From positions 23,770-87,769 of the IMG/VR virus record IMGVR_UViG_3300017706_001340: 64,000 nucleotides of DNA; one strand, given 5' to 3'. The position numbers and the translations under genes were made by a program. Under the pieces are notes generated by a model, which was not told where the DNA came from, searched no databases, and worked only from the letters and a program-made list of their open reading frames with translations. Position 1 is the stretch's first letter. Each line of letters opens with the position of its first letter. Source of the DNA: a virus. Of this stretch, positions 16,374 to 24,459 are shown in pieces.

Positions 16374-17902
16374 ATTGGTGTTTCAGCACTACTTAAATAC
16401 CGTCTAAAAGCTTGTTCATAGCCACGACTACCGGGTCTCATCTGCATTTTGTCGCGAGGTGATAAGGATTTCTCAAATTCATCTCTATGATACTCGTCCG
16501 CACCACTTCTCTGAAACATTGTCTCCTCTTGATCTGGGTTGTATGGTAACTCTTGTTCGGGTGGTGTTGCAGTAACTGTATCATCCGGAGTTTCTGGAGC
16601 GACTTCCGGAGGAGCGGTCACTGGCGCGGTAGTTGCGTTTGAATCTTGTGGTGGTACGCTTTGTGGATCAACCTCAGGGTTAGTGACAGCAGCTTCACCG
16701 CCACCCATCATTGCCTCGGCACCTCCAGCTAATGCCCCTGCTCCAGCGGCCATCGCACCGGTTTTACCAGCTTGGTTCAAGCCACCCATGACTCTGTCTC
16801 CGATTCCACCTTGTGTAGTTGCGGCACCCTTGACAAAACCAATCCCGGCACCGGCTATGCCAGTTTTTAATGCTGGTAATGCGATAGCTGCAGTTGCTGG
16901 GTTGGTCATCATCAAACCTAAGACACCAATAGCAACTGCGCCTGTTAAAATGCCTTTGTTATTTTTCAAAAAGCTCCATATTTTCCCTAATACACCTTGA
17001 CCTCCTTGAATAGCGTTCGGGTCAATTGGTGTAACATCTGCATCCGGTGTAGCTTGTGGTGGTCCACTCGTTGTTGGAACATCCGATGCAGGTGCTTCTG
17101 GTGCAGGTGCTTCTGGTGCAGGTGCTTCTGGTGCAGGTGCTTCTGGTGCAGGTGCTTCTGGTGCAGGTGTGGCTTGTGATTGTGTGGCCTGTGATTGTGC
17201 TTTTACAAAATTCTGAAACCTTTTGTTTATCTTGTATAGTTGTGGAAACACTTCTCCCTTGCTACCACCTGGAGCACTTTTAGCAAGCTGATCTATTTGC
17301 TTTGCTATTGTTTTATTCTCATTGATGGAATCTGACACTGGCATCCATGGACATTCGTCTGGCTGGTTCGCTTCACTAAAAAGTGTATTTATTGTGTTAG
17401 TATAGTATCTCTCTTGTATCACTTGTGAGTGTTGTGATGTAATCAAACCTGTATCAACAAGAGCTTCACAAATCATGTCATTCATTTGGAATTGATATGT
17501 ATATGCCTCTGCCGCAGTTCCGGCTTCCGTACCTGTTGGTGTTGATTGGATTTGTTGTTGTACACTCGGATCACCTTCAGTTTGAGCTAGTGCAGCAATC
17601 GCCTCTGGTCCCTGATCCACAGCACCTGCAACTTTTTGTGCTGCAGCCGGATCCTTCGCAAGTGCACCAACCAACATATCGATCACTGGTTTGAGTAGTT
17701 TCTGAGCCGCGAAATTTTTAACTTTACCAAATGCACCCTTGACACCATCCATCAATCCTTCGTTCATTAAAAATTGCTCTATATACTTGAGATCCGCTTC
17801 CAGTAAGTCCTCCATCTTATACTTGATTTTATGATCAACTCTGTTTTGAAGGCTCTCCCAGATCAGATCATTATCACTTGTATTGTATTTTTTTCTGTAC
17901 AT
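16370..17902 (-). CDS. Probable virion protein with PAPEA repeats and hydrophobic centre
   Basis: 510 residues. In order: a charged helical N-terminus (about 1-60), a helical Ala/Gln-rich section, five tandem EAPAP-type pentapeptides near residues 245-270, a hydrophobic Gly/Ala-rich stretch near 310-400 with one likely membrane segment (GAVAIGVLGLMM), and a Pro/acidic tail ending in charged residues. It looks like a structural or ejected protein rather than an enzyme. The start at 17902 is chosen over one 21 bases upstream because a late octamer CATAAATA at 17908-17915 lies 5 bases before it. No family recognised. Confidence 0.75.
   Translation of the reverse strand: MYRKKYNTSDNDLIWESLQNRVDHKIKYKMEDLLEADLKYIEQFLMNEGLMDGVKGAFGKVKNFAAQKLLKPVIDMLVGALAKDPAAAQKVAGAVDQGPEAIAALAQTEGDPSVQQQIQSTPTGTEAGTAAEAYTYQFQMNDMICEALVDTGLITSQHSQVIQERYYTNTINTLFSEANQPDECPWMPVSDSINENKTIAKQIDQLAKSAPGGSKGEVFPQLYKINKRFQNFVKAQSQATQSQATPAPEAPAPEAPAPEAPAPEAPAPEAPASDVPTTSGPPQATPDADVTPIDPNAIQGGQGVLGKIWSFLKNNKGILTGAVAIGVLGLMMTNPATAAIALPALKTGIAGAGIGFVKGAATTQGGIGDRVMGGLNQAGKTGAMAAGAGALAGGAEAMMGGGEAAVTNPEVDPQSVPPQDSNATTAPVTAPPEVAPETPDDTVTATPPEQELPYNPDQEETMFQRSGADEYHRDEFEKSLSPRDKMQMRPGSRGYEQAFRRYLSSAETPI
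17088..17162 (-). repeat. Five tandem 15-bp repeats encoding EAPAP units
   Basis: Five identical 15-base units (starting at 17088, 17103, 17118, 17133 and 17148; unit GCAGGTGCTTCTGGT on the plus strand), followed by a diverged sixth. In the leftward gene they encode a Pro-Ala-Glu-rich linker. Such perfect arrays change copy number easily. Confidence 0.95.
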
Positions 17903-17907
17903 ACATT

Positions 17908-17915
17908 TATTTATG
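17908..17915 (-). promoter_or_regulatory. T4-type late promoter (CATAAATA)
   Basis: CATAAATA on the minus strand, 5 bases before ATG 17902. It overlaps the -35 region of the divergent queC promoter. Confidence 0.65.
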
Positions 17916-17944
17916 TTGGACATTTCTATTTTATATAGTATAAT
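17916..17944 (+). promoter_or_regulatory. Sigma-70 promoter of queC
   Basis: TTGGAC (17916-17921), a 17-base spacer and TATAAT (17939-17944). The preferred ATG is at 17954, 9 bases after the -10 box, leaving a leader of about 2-3 bases. Confidence 0.7.
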
Positions 17945-17953
17945 ATGTGTTAT

Positions 17954-18667
17954 ATGGAAAAGTGTATTGTACCGATCAGTGGAGGTTTAGACTCAACAAC
18001 CATCTTATACATGGCCAAAGCAAGAAACATGCAAATACATGCAGTTAGTTTCAATTACGGTCAACGACACATGGACAGTGAATTAGCGTGTGCACAACAT
18101 CATGTGAATAAAGTGGGTGTGGAGAGTTGGAAAGTTCTAGATATCACCTTCTTCAAGGAAATTGCAAACACGAGCTCATTGACAAATAGCGATATAGATG
18201 TTGCTGATGCACGTGATGTTGTGGGTGATCCTCAGACAGTTAATTATGTCCCAAACCGCAACATGATGATGTTGAGTATATGTGCTGCATATGCTGAAAG
18301 TCTTCAAGCTGAAACTGTGTTTCACGGAGCTGCTCTTGTTGATAGCCAGGCTGGTTTCTGGGATGGTAGTGTAGAGTTCTTAGAGTATATAAACAATCTA
18401 CTGTCCTTGAATCGCCGAGATCGAGTCAAGGTGGAGTGTCCTTTGATTGAGCTATCTAAAGAGCAAATTATACACAAGGCTGTGTCACTTGGAGTTGATG
18501 TCTCTAAAACATGGACGTGTTACAGAGGTGGCGAACGACCATGTGGTTATTGTACGGCTTGTAGTTCTCGTATCGCTGGATTCATGTCTGCTGGCTATAT
18601 AGATCCATTGGATTATCAGAGAACAGACATACCATGGAGTGGTCAGCAACCAATATCAGCACTATAG
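17954..18667 (+). CDS. queC: QueC, 7-cyano-7-deazaguanine (preQ0) synthase
   Basis: 237 residues. The PP-loop PISGGLDSTT binds ATP near the N-terminus; FNYGQRH and PNRNMMM are conserved QueC segments; the C-terminal zinc site is TWTCYRGGERPCGYCTAC. QueC converts carboxy-deazaguanine to preQ0. In phages this pathway can feed 7-deazaguanine modification of DNA. The other synthesis genes (FolE, QueD, QueE) and the DNA transglycosylase DpdA are not in this window. An in-frame ATG at 17945 lies immediately after the -10 box, so 17954 is preferred. Confidence 0.95.
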   Translation: MEKCIVPISGGLDSTTILYMAKARNMQIHAVSFNYGQRHMDSELACAQHHVNKVGVESWKVLDITFFKEIANTSSLTNSDIDVADARDVVGDPQTVNYVPNRNMMMLSICAAYAESLQAETVFHGAALVDSQAGFWDGSVEFLEYINNLLSLNRRDRVKVECPLIELSKEQIIHKAVSLGVDVSKTWTCYRGGERPCGYCTACSSRIAGFMSAGYIDPLDYQRTDIPWSGQQPISAL

Positions 18668-18670
18668 TAT

Positions 18671-19396
18671 ATGTGTGGTATATTTGGTAGTTTCAACTTC
18701 CGGCGGTTCGAACAGCTGTACGAAGCAAACCGGAAGCGTGGTGACTTTGCGGTTGGTACGATGTATATAACTAAAAATGCATCCCCAGGTATGGCGAAAA
18801 ATACCTGGTTGAGAAAGAAGCAAGGTATAGTTGATCTCACTAGTCATTATTCTTTTAAGAATGATTACGATCAATACCTGGGTCACACACAAGCACCAAC
18901 AAGTATTAACCGTGAATTTAGTCCGGAGACAACACATCCATTTGATAGTATACATTATCAAGTAGCACATAACGGTGTACTGAGCAACCATAAGCAGCTT
19001 GGAGAGGATCTACTAGACGCGTGGTGGAGGGACGATTGTGTTGATAGTGAGATCATACCAGGATTATTATCCGTCAATGTTGAGTTTGATGAAGATATCA
19101 TATTGAGCTATCAAAATGATACCGGAAAAACTGAGGATGTGTTGACAGTTGAGAAAACATGCAGCATGCTGAAGGGTACATTTGGTTTGTGGGTGTACAG
19201 TAAACTAACAGGTGATACATTTATCGTTCGCAACGGTTGCACGTTATTTGGAAACATTGAATCTGGTGATTTTAGTAGTGTGCCTATCGCTGGTATTTGT
19301 GAAGAACCTCTGAAGGAAGGTGTAGTGTACTGCGTGACATGTGAAGGGTTAACAGAGTGTGGAGAGTTCGAATCAAGTAGTCCATTTTTTTTATGA
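18671..19396 (+). CDS. Class II glutamine amidotransferase
   Basis: 241 residues. The Met-Cys N-terminus (MCGIFGSF) puts the nucleophilic Cys at position 2. YLGHTQAPT and VAHNGVLSNH provide the conserved Ntn-amidotransferase glutamine-binding and oxyanion residues. No synthetase domain is attached, so it must donate ammonia to a partner. Lying 3 bases after queC, the pair resembles a split version of Gat-QueC, the fusion that converts preQ0 to archaeosine-type (G+) bases in archaeal tRNA and, in some phages, DNA. The partnership is inferred from adjacency. Confidence 0.85.
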   Translation: MCGIFGSFNFRRFEQLYEANRKRGDFAVGTMYITKNASPGMAKNTWLRKKQGIVDLTSHYSFKNDYDQYLGHTQAPTSINREFSPETTHPFDSIHYQVAHNGVLSNHKQLGEDLLDAWWRDDCVDSEIIPGLLSVNVEFDEDIILSYQNDTGKTEDVLTVEKTCSMLKGTFGLWVYSKLTGDTFIVRNGCTLFGNIESGDFSSVPIAGICEEPLKEGVVYCVTCEGLTECGEFESSSPFFL

Positions 19397-20076
19397 ATAA
19401 GAACAAGAAAATTTTAATTGTAACATGCTCGAAAGATGACGGTAAAAAGTCACAGCTAGTCCAATCACTAGATGCAATACGAGATGACATATCATTAATA
19501 ATAAACGCAAACAACAAGGCAGGATTGTCAGAAACTTACAACAGACAGCTAAAGCCGGAAAATCTCATAAAGCATGACATTGTGTTATTTGTACATGATG
19601 ATGTGTTCATTGATGATGTCAAGCTAAGAGGTAAATTGTATGTAGCGATGGAGTCATTAAAGTATGATATTGTAGGTCTAGCTGGTGCTAGTAAGATGAA
19701 GATAGGAAACCCGGCGTTATGGCATCAAATGTCGCCCCGGGAATCATGGAGCGGTGCCGTGTCACACCCTGTAGGTGATAAGCAATTGAATATAACTAGT
19801 TTCGGACCATGGCCAGCAAGATGTTTAGTATTGGACGGATTGTTTCTTGCAGTCAACTTGGCGAGAGTATTGGAGATTGGATGGAGATTTAACGAAGATT
19901 ATAAATATCATCATTATGATATAGCTAGTTGTTTAGATGCGAACAAAGTTAAGCTCAAGATGGGAACATATCCAATCAATGTGACTCACAGCAGCCCCGG
20001 ACTGAGAGACATCAACGACGAATCATTCCAAAGATCACAACAAACATTTATACGTAATTATTCAGATGTCAGTTAA
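19393..20076 (+). CDS. GT2-like (GT-A) glycosyltransferase
   Basis: 227 residues. LSETYNRQL and VLFVHDDVFIDD (DxD-like metal site near residue 75), GLAGASK, and the later HHYDIASCLDANK match small GT-A enzymes of the Glyco_tranf_2_5 type. The acceptor is unknown. ATGA overlap with the amidotransferase and an 11-base overlap with gp41 place it in one translational unit with queC; a role in further modifying a deazaguanine base is possible but speculative. It could equally decorate a virion protein. Confidence 0.75.
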   Translation: MNKNKKILIVTCSKDDGKKSQLVQSLDAIRDDISLIINANNKAGLSETYNRQLKPENLIKHDIVLFVHDDVFIDDVKLRGKLYVAMESLKYDIVGLAGASKMKIGNPALWHQMSPRESWSGAVSHPVGDKQLNITSFGPWPARCLVLDGLFLAVNLARVLEIGWRFNEDYKYHHYDIASCLDANKVKLKMGTYPINVTHSSPGLRDINDESFQRSQQTFIRNYSDVS

Positions 20077-21394
20077 TCAATTAGATAGTGAGTTCTATGA
20101 AACGATCATCGCATACAACATGTTGTTGGATGAACCATATCTCGCGAGTATAATTGACCATCTTGATGAAAGATTCTTCGAGAATAAAAATATAGCTAAT
20201 ATTGTTAAGATAATAACAGAGTTTTATAATCGCAGAAGTGTTGCTCCGACACTGACTGAGATCAAGAGCTATCTTATCGATGATAAACTCAAGATGAGTT
20301 TCAAATCTGTTGTTAGTATGTTTGATGAGATTGATAAGAACTTTAATAAGACTGAATTGTATGAAAACACAGAGAAATTTTTAAAAGAAAAGTCTGTGTA
20401 CCATACACTATTAGAGGTCGCAGATCAAACAGGTGATGAGATGAACACTGGTGAGATACTACATAAATTTGAGAAAGCTTGTAGTGTGACATTAGCCGCT
20501 GATTTAGGTTTAGATTATATTGATGAGATAGATAGACACATAAACGACTTGAAGACGATCGATAGTACAATCTCATGCGGATGGCCGTGGTTGGATAGAA
20601 AAATGGATGGTGGTTTCTTGGAACAAGGTCGAGCAATATATGTTTTCGCTGGTGAGACAAATATCGGTAAGAGTATATTTCTTGGTAACATCGCGAAAAA
20701 TATTGCCGATCAAGGGAAAACAGTACTGTTGATAAGCTTGGAGATGAGTGAGCTGGTTTACGCTAAAAGAATTACTACTAATTTGACACAGATACCAATA
20801 AGAGATTTACACTCCCGTACAGATGATATCGAGTCAGCGGTAAAACAATACAAACAACGTAACAGTAAATCCAAAGTCATCGTAAAGGAGTTTCCTCCGA
20901 GTACAGTAACATGCAAGCATCTCAAGGGATATATAAAAAAATTAACTGACCGAGGTGTGAAGTTAGATGCTATTGTGGTAGATTACGTAAATTTACTTAA
21001 AAGTGACCTAGGTACAAACAGCTATGAGCGGATAAAATATGCTACTGAAGAACTGCGAGCTTTAAGTTATGTGTTTGAGTGTCCCGTCATAACAGCAACA
21101 CAATTGAATCGCTCTGGTTATAGTGAGGTCAATCCAGGGTTGGATACCGTTGGAGAGAGTTATGGTTTAGCAGCAACAGCAGATGCAATCTTTAGTATAT
21201 GGAGAGAGGAAGAAGATATTGAAGCTGGTGTACTAAAATTAGGAGTCATGAAGAATAGATTTGGTGAGAATTACGGTAGTGTCATAATGGAGATTGATTA
21301 CGATACATTGACACTAAAGGAAGCTAGTGAACAGGTACAAAATATCGACATGACAGACACGATAAACAGCCTGGATCTACTCAATAACAGTTGA
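20066..21394 (+). CDS. gp41: gp41 replicative helicase (DnaB-like)
   Basis: 442 residues (T4 gp41 is 475). After a helical N-terminal domain, Walker A AGETNIGKS is near residue 196, the Walker B strand AIVVDYVNLL near 305, and TATQLNRSGY and the final arginine-finger region follow. It is the hexameric 5'-3' helicase of the replisome that works with primase gp61, encoded 7 kb downstream. I do not see a helicase loader gp59. Confidence 0.93.
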   Translation: MSVNQLDSEFYETIIAYNMLLDEPYLASIIDHLDERFFENKNIANIVKIITEFYNRRSVAPTLTEIKSYLIDDKLKMSFKSVVSMFDEIDKNFNKTELYENTEKFLKEKSVYHTLLEVADQTGDEMNTGEILHKFEKACSVTLAADLGLDYIDEIDRHINDLKTIDSTISCGWPWLDRKMDGGFLEQGRAIYVFAGETNIGKSIFLGNIAKNIADQGKTVLLISLEMSELVYAKRITTNLTQIPIRDLHSRTDDIESAVKQYKQRNSKSKVIVKEFPPSTVTCKHLKGYIKKLTDRGVKLDAIVVDYVNLLKSDLGTNSYERIKYATEELRALSYVFECPVITATQLNRSGYSEVNPGLDTVGESYGLAATADAIFSIWREEEDIEAGVLKLGVMKNRFGENYGSVIMEIDYDTLTLKEASEQVQNIDMTDTINSLDLLNNS

Positions 21395-21410
21395 TTGTTT
21401 TTTTACTGTT

Positions 21411-21418
21411 AATAAATA
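21411..21418 (+). promoter_or_regulatory. Possible late promoter (AATAAATA)
   Basis: AATAAATA, 9 bases before the GTG start at 21428. It is the only element seen in the 33-base gap after gp41; an imperfect AACAGT/ACTGTT inverted repeat with a T-run loop also lies here but is a poor terminator. Confidence 0.4.
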
Positions 21419-21427
21419 AATTAAATA

Positions 21428-22327
21428 GTGAAAAAGATAGCTGTATTTACTGATTGCGACCTGGATGGACTTAGCTGTATGTCTGTTTTCCGATGGTTTA
21501 CAAACACAAAGATGGATCACCAGATATGTTCTCAATCCAACTTCAGAAAAACATTTACCCGATGGTGTCAGAGAAATCGACCAGAGACGTTTGATAAGAT
21601 TTACATCTTTGATCTTGATGTGTCACAATCTAATATTGACCTTGTTGATCATCATAATTTCACTATAATAGATCACCATGACACACATGTGGCTAACAAG
21701 GATAAGTATAAAAATGCAAGTGTGATATTGAAGGACTATAGTAGTTGTTGTAAGCTGATATATCACCTCATGGTCAAGAAGTATCCAGATAAAGTTTTAG
21801 ATGATACTCAACGATTATTAGTTCTACTAGCAGATGATTATGATAGTTATGAGTTGAAATTAAAAGACTCGTATAGTCTGAATGTGATTGTGTGGAATTA
21901 TGTTGGAGATAGAGCAGAACAATTTCAACGAGATTTTGGTGACGGATTCAAGGGATTTAACGAATCACACTTGAACATGATACACTTGAACAACAAACAG
22001 GTCAATCGCATATTGTCGGAGCTTGAGATATACAGTGGAGAGATACCTATAAATGGTAGAATGTATAAAATATATGCCACGATGGCAGACAAGAGTCTGA
22101 ACGAGGTAGCACACCATGTAATCAACAGCTATGATTGTGAGATTTGTTTGGTGATGAATTTGAGAACAAAAAGGGTTAGCTTCAGAAAGAATAAAGAAAA
22201 AATTCCAGACCTGGATTTAGGTAAGCTGGCTCAAAACATTGCAGAAGGTGGAGGTCATGTACATTCATCCGGAGGGCAAATAACAGATAATATTTTAACA
22301 GTAACAAAAATGTTACAACCAGTATAA
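21428..22327 (+). CDS. DHH-family phosphoesterase (RecJ/NrnA-like)
   Basis: 299 residues with a GTG start. TDCDLDGLS (motif I), IFDLDVS (motif II), DHHNFTIIDHHDTH (motif III, DHH) and LADDYDSYE (motif IV) bind two metals; the C-terminal GGGHVHSSGG is the DHHA1 substrate-binding signature. The family includes RecJ exonuclease, nanoRNases and cyclic-dinucleotide phosphodiesterases. The size and lack of an OB domain favour an oligonucleotide or dinucleotide phosphodiesterase rather than full RecJ. Its position in the replication cluster suggests nucleic acid processing; a role against host cyclic-nucleotide signalling is an alternative. Confidence 0.88.
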   Translation: MKKIAVFTDCDLDGLSCMSVFRWFTNTKMDHQICSQSNFRKTFTRWCQRNRPETFDKIYIFDLDVSQSNIDLVDHHNFTIIDHHDTHVANKDKYKNASVILKDYSSCCKLIYHLMVKKYPDKVLDDTQRLLVLLADDYDSYELKLKDSYSLNVIVWNYVGDRAEQFQRDFGDGFKGFNESHLNMIHLNNKQVNRILSELEIYSGEIPINGRMYKIYATMADKSLNEVAHHVINSYDCEICLVMNLRTKRVSFRKNKEKIPDLDLGKLAQNIAEGGGHVHSSGGQITDNILTVTKMLQPV

Positions 22328-22638
22328 TGGCATCTTATATTAAAGGTTCAATCTCTCAAACAGATCCTGTTGAGGTAGCGTATGAAAATGAGTATGTACA
22401 TTTGTTCTTAAGCTTTTGCTCGTATGTATGTATTGTTAAAAATAAGAAGTTAAACCTACCTAACATATTTTTGTGTCTGTTGAGAGAACCGGAGTTGAGA
22501 GATATATTCAAGATGCTCGTCGATGTGGAGACTGATTATGATGTGCTGAAGTGTTTTCTTGATCATGACCCGACCTTACATCGCTCAAAATATATTCGCA
22601 ATTTCTTGATACAAAATCCGACTCTAAATGTTAAATGA
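22327..22638 (+). CDS. Hypothetical protein, 103 aa
   Basis: 103 residues, helical, Leu/Cys-rich in the centre (FLSFCSYVCIV), no recognised family. Coupled to the DHH gene by TAATG overlap and to the next gene by ATGA. Its position between helicase and gp32 suggests a replication accessory, but nothing in the sequence proves it. Confidence 0.65.
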   Translation: MASYIKGSISQTDPVEVAYENEYVHLFLSFCSYVCIVKNKKLNLPNIFLCLLREPELRDIFKMLVDVETDYDVLKCFLDHDPTLHRSKYIRNFLIQNPTLNVK

Positions 22639-22976
22639 CAGAATTAGAGAAGAGAATATATAACTGTTGGTTAGCGACTACGAGATCAAAAACAAACAAA
22701 CCATTTAAGCTGCGTAAAAAGTGGGATGGTTTTGAGGATAAGATTGAATACAATTATGTAAAAAAAGTTGCATCTATACTTAAGAGATACGATAATATTA
22801 ATATTGATGATTGGTTCAACGCACCTTATGACTTATACCCTGAACAACATGTTGCATACGACTTGCAATTTTACAGCACTATGAAAGCATTCGCATGCTA
22901 CAGAATCAACAAACAAAAAACAGAAAAACTAACACACGACGAATTCTATAAAACGATTAAAAAAACAAGTTGCTAA
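22635..22976 (+). CDS. Conserved phage hypothetical protein, 113 aa
   Basis: 113 residues, basic and aromatic-rich (IYNCWLATTRS, FNAPYDLYPEQH, FACYRI). The pattern recalls a small protein found beside gp32 and helicase genes of marine T4-like phages, function unknown. It overlaps the preceding gene by 4 bases. A role in loading helicase or primase would fit the place, but it is much smaller than gp59. Confidence 0.65.
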   Translation: MTELEKRIYNCWLATTRSKTNKPFKLRKKWDGFEDKIEYNYVKKVASILKRYDNINIDDWFNAPYDLYPEQHVAYDLQFYSTMKAFACYRINKQKTEKLTHDEFYKTIKKTSC

Positions 22977-23006
22977 AGAGACAAATATAATATAAAATAA
23001 ATTAAA

Positions 23007-23891
23007 ATGAGTACATTCACAAAATCCATGTTCGCGAGTATCAAAGATGCTCTAACAAAAGAAGGTAGTAGTAATAAGACTGCAGATATAATGAGAACCA
23101 AACCAGGTAATTCATATGAGGTAAGATTATTACCTAACGTTGAAGATCCAAGTAAGACCTTTTATCATTACTTTAGTCATGGTTGGACTAGTTTCAGTAC
23201 TGGTCAGTATGTCTCAGCATTGAGTCCTATGACTTGGGGTGATAGAGATCCAATTTCTGAATACAGGCTCAAAGTTTATAGAGGTGGTTCTCCGGAAGAA
23301 AAGGCTAAGTCGGATTCAATCTTCCGGAGAGAGAATTGGCTAGTTAATGCGTATGTTGTGAATGATCCTGATGATCCTGAGAACAATGATACAGTGAAAA
23401 TTTTGCGCTTTGGTAAACAATTACATAAGATCATCATGGAGGGTATTACTGGTGAGGATTCAGATCAGTTCGGTGAGAAAATTTTTGATCTATCTAGCAG
23501 TGGTTGTACATTCAGAGTGAGGTGTGAGAAGCAGGGTGATTATCCTACATATGTATCAAGTAAATTCTTGATGCCTGCGGAAATACCTGGCATGACTGAC
23601 TCGAGAATTAAAGATGTGTATGATAGCTGCCACACGCTTGATGATACGTTCAGATCAAAAACATATGAAGAGTTGAAGCAGATGTTAGATGAACATTTTC
23701 ATTGTAAGGATCCTAGTGCAGTGGAAGATTCTCCAACAGTCACAGTCCCGTCGAGTGTCAGAGAGGATACTGATACAGAGGAAGAGGTTCCTATGGATTT
23801 TGGTGATAAATCGTCAAAATCATCTAATGATGATGACCCACTTGAAGACGATAAGGTCAAGGAGTTGTTAGCTGGTTTAGATGATGTCTAA
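23007..23891 (+). CDS. gp32: gp32 single-stranded DNA-binding protein
   Basis: 294 residues (T4 gp32 is 301). A short basic N-terminus is followed by an OB-fold core with many aromatic residues (FYHYFSHGWTSF) and an acidic C-terminal tail (SSNDDDPLEDDKVKELLAGL), the protein-interaction arm of gp32. The Cys/His zinc ligands of T4 gp32 are not present in the expected spacing. An A/T-rich region with TATAAT at 22986-22991 lies upstream but lacks a good -35. Context with gp45 and gp41 supports the call. Confidence 0.85.
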   Translation: MSTFTKSMFASIKDALTKEGSSNKTADIMRTKPGNSYEVRLLPNVEDPSKTFYHYFSHGWTSFSTGQYVSALSPMTWGDRDPISEYRLKVYRGGSPEEKAKSDSIFRRENWLVNAYVVNDPDDPENNDTVKILRFGKQLHKIIMEGITGEDSDQFGEKIFDLSSSGCTFRVRCEKQGDYPTYVSSKFLMPAEIPGMTDSRIKDVYDSCHTLDDTFRSKTYEELKQMLDEHFHCKDPSAVEDSPTVTVPSSVREDTDTEEEVPMDFGDKSSKSSNDDDPLEDDKVKELLAGLDDV

Positions 23892-24459
23892 TACTGAAGA
23901 ACAGTCAAATCCATACAATTATAGGGATCATGAGAATGAATCCCCGATGGGTAGAGATGATGTATTGGCGGTTGCTAGTTTGTTTGGTCAGGTCGCTGGT
24001 TCTCTGAGTGAGATTGATAAAAATAATGTTGGTAGTGAGAGTGTGAATATAAAGGCAAAAAAAATTGACCCAAAAACAGCACTAAAGAATTACACTAATA
24101 GTGCAGTCGGTCAAACAACACCTCTACCAGCACATCAACCGATATCAATACCAACTGAACCACAACAGCATGTTCAACAGGCTCAACCAGTCCAACAACC
24201 CCTACCAGTCATAACACAACAACATGTTGATACTGAGAATAATCTAGAGCGACGAGTGATCGAACTAGAAAAAATTGTTGAGACGTATCGGAGCATCGTC
24301 AAATTTAAGCGTGGTATTAGCTACAACATAACAACAAGTAAGATATCTGGTACGTTCAAGGACATGAGTACAATTCTGGACATAATAACAGCAGAACTTG
24401 CAAAGCAGACAAAAAGCATTACAATAAAGCTTAATGACAACACTAAAAATAAGCGATAG
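23884..24459 (+). CDS. Hypothetical protein with Gln/Pro linker and coiled coil
   Basis: 191 residues from ATG 23884 (an adjacent ATG at 23881 is equally possible). Order: polar N-terminus, short helical part, a Pro/Gln-rich linker (QQAQPVQQPLPV), then a coiled coil and a C-terminal basic segment. No family recognised. Overlaps gp32 by 8 bases and gp45 by 26, so it belongs to the gp32-gp45 unit. Confidence 0.65.
   Translation: MSNTEEQSNPYNYRDHENESPMGRDDVLAVASLFGQVAGSLSEIDKNNVGSESVNIKAKKIDPKTALKNYTNSAVGQTTPLPAHQPISIPTEPQQHVQQAQPVQQPLPVITQQHVDTENNLERRVIELEKIVETYRSIVKFKRGISYNITTSKISGTFKDMSTILDIITAELAKQTKSITIKLNDNTKNKR

Noticed and set aside
17088-17162. Possible CRISPR-like array
   Set aside because: Units are contiguous 15-base tandem repeats without spacers and fall in frame within a coding region.
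16997-17283. Rightward open frames with Cys/Phe/Trp or Val/Leu/Gln repeats
   Set aside because: They are antisense to the 15-base array of the leftward virion gene; the repeats create open frames on every strand.
21391-21427. Terminator after gp41
   Set aside because: AACAGT/ACTGTT with a T-rich loop gives only a 6-bp AT-rich stem and no T-run after it; a late octamer is the better-supported element.
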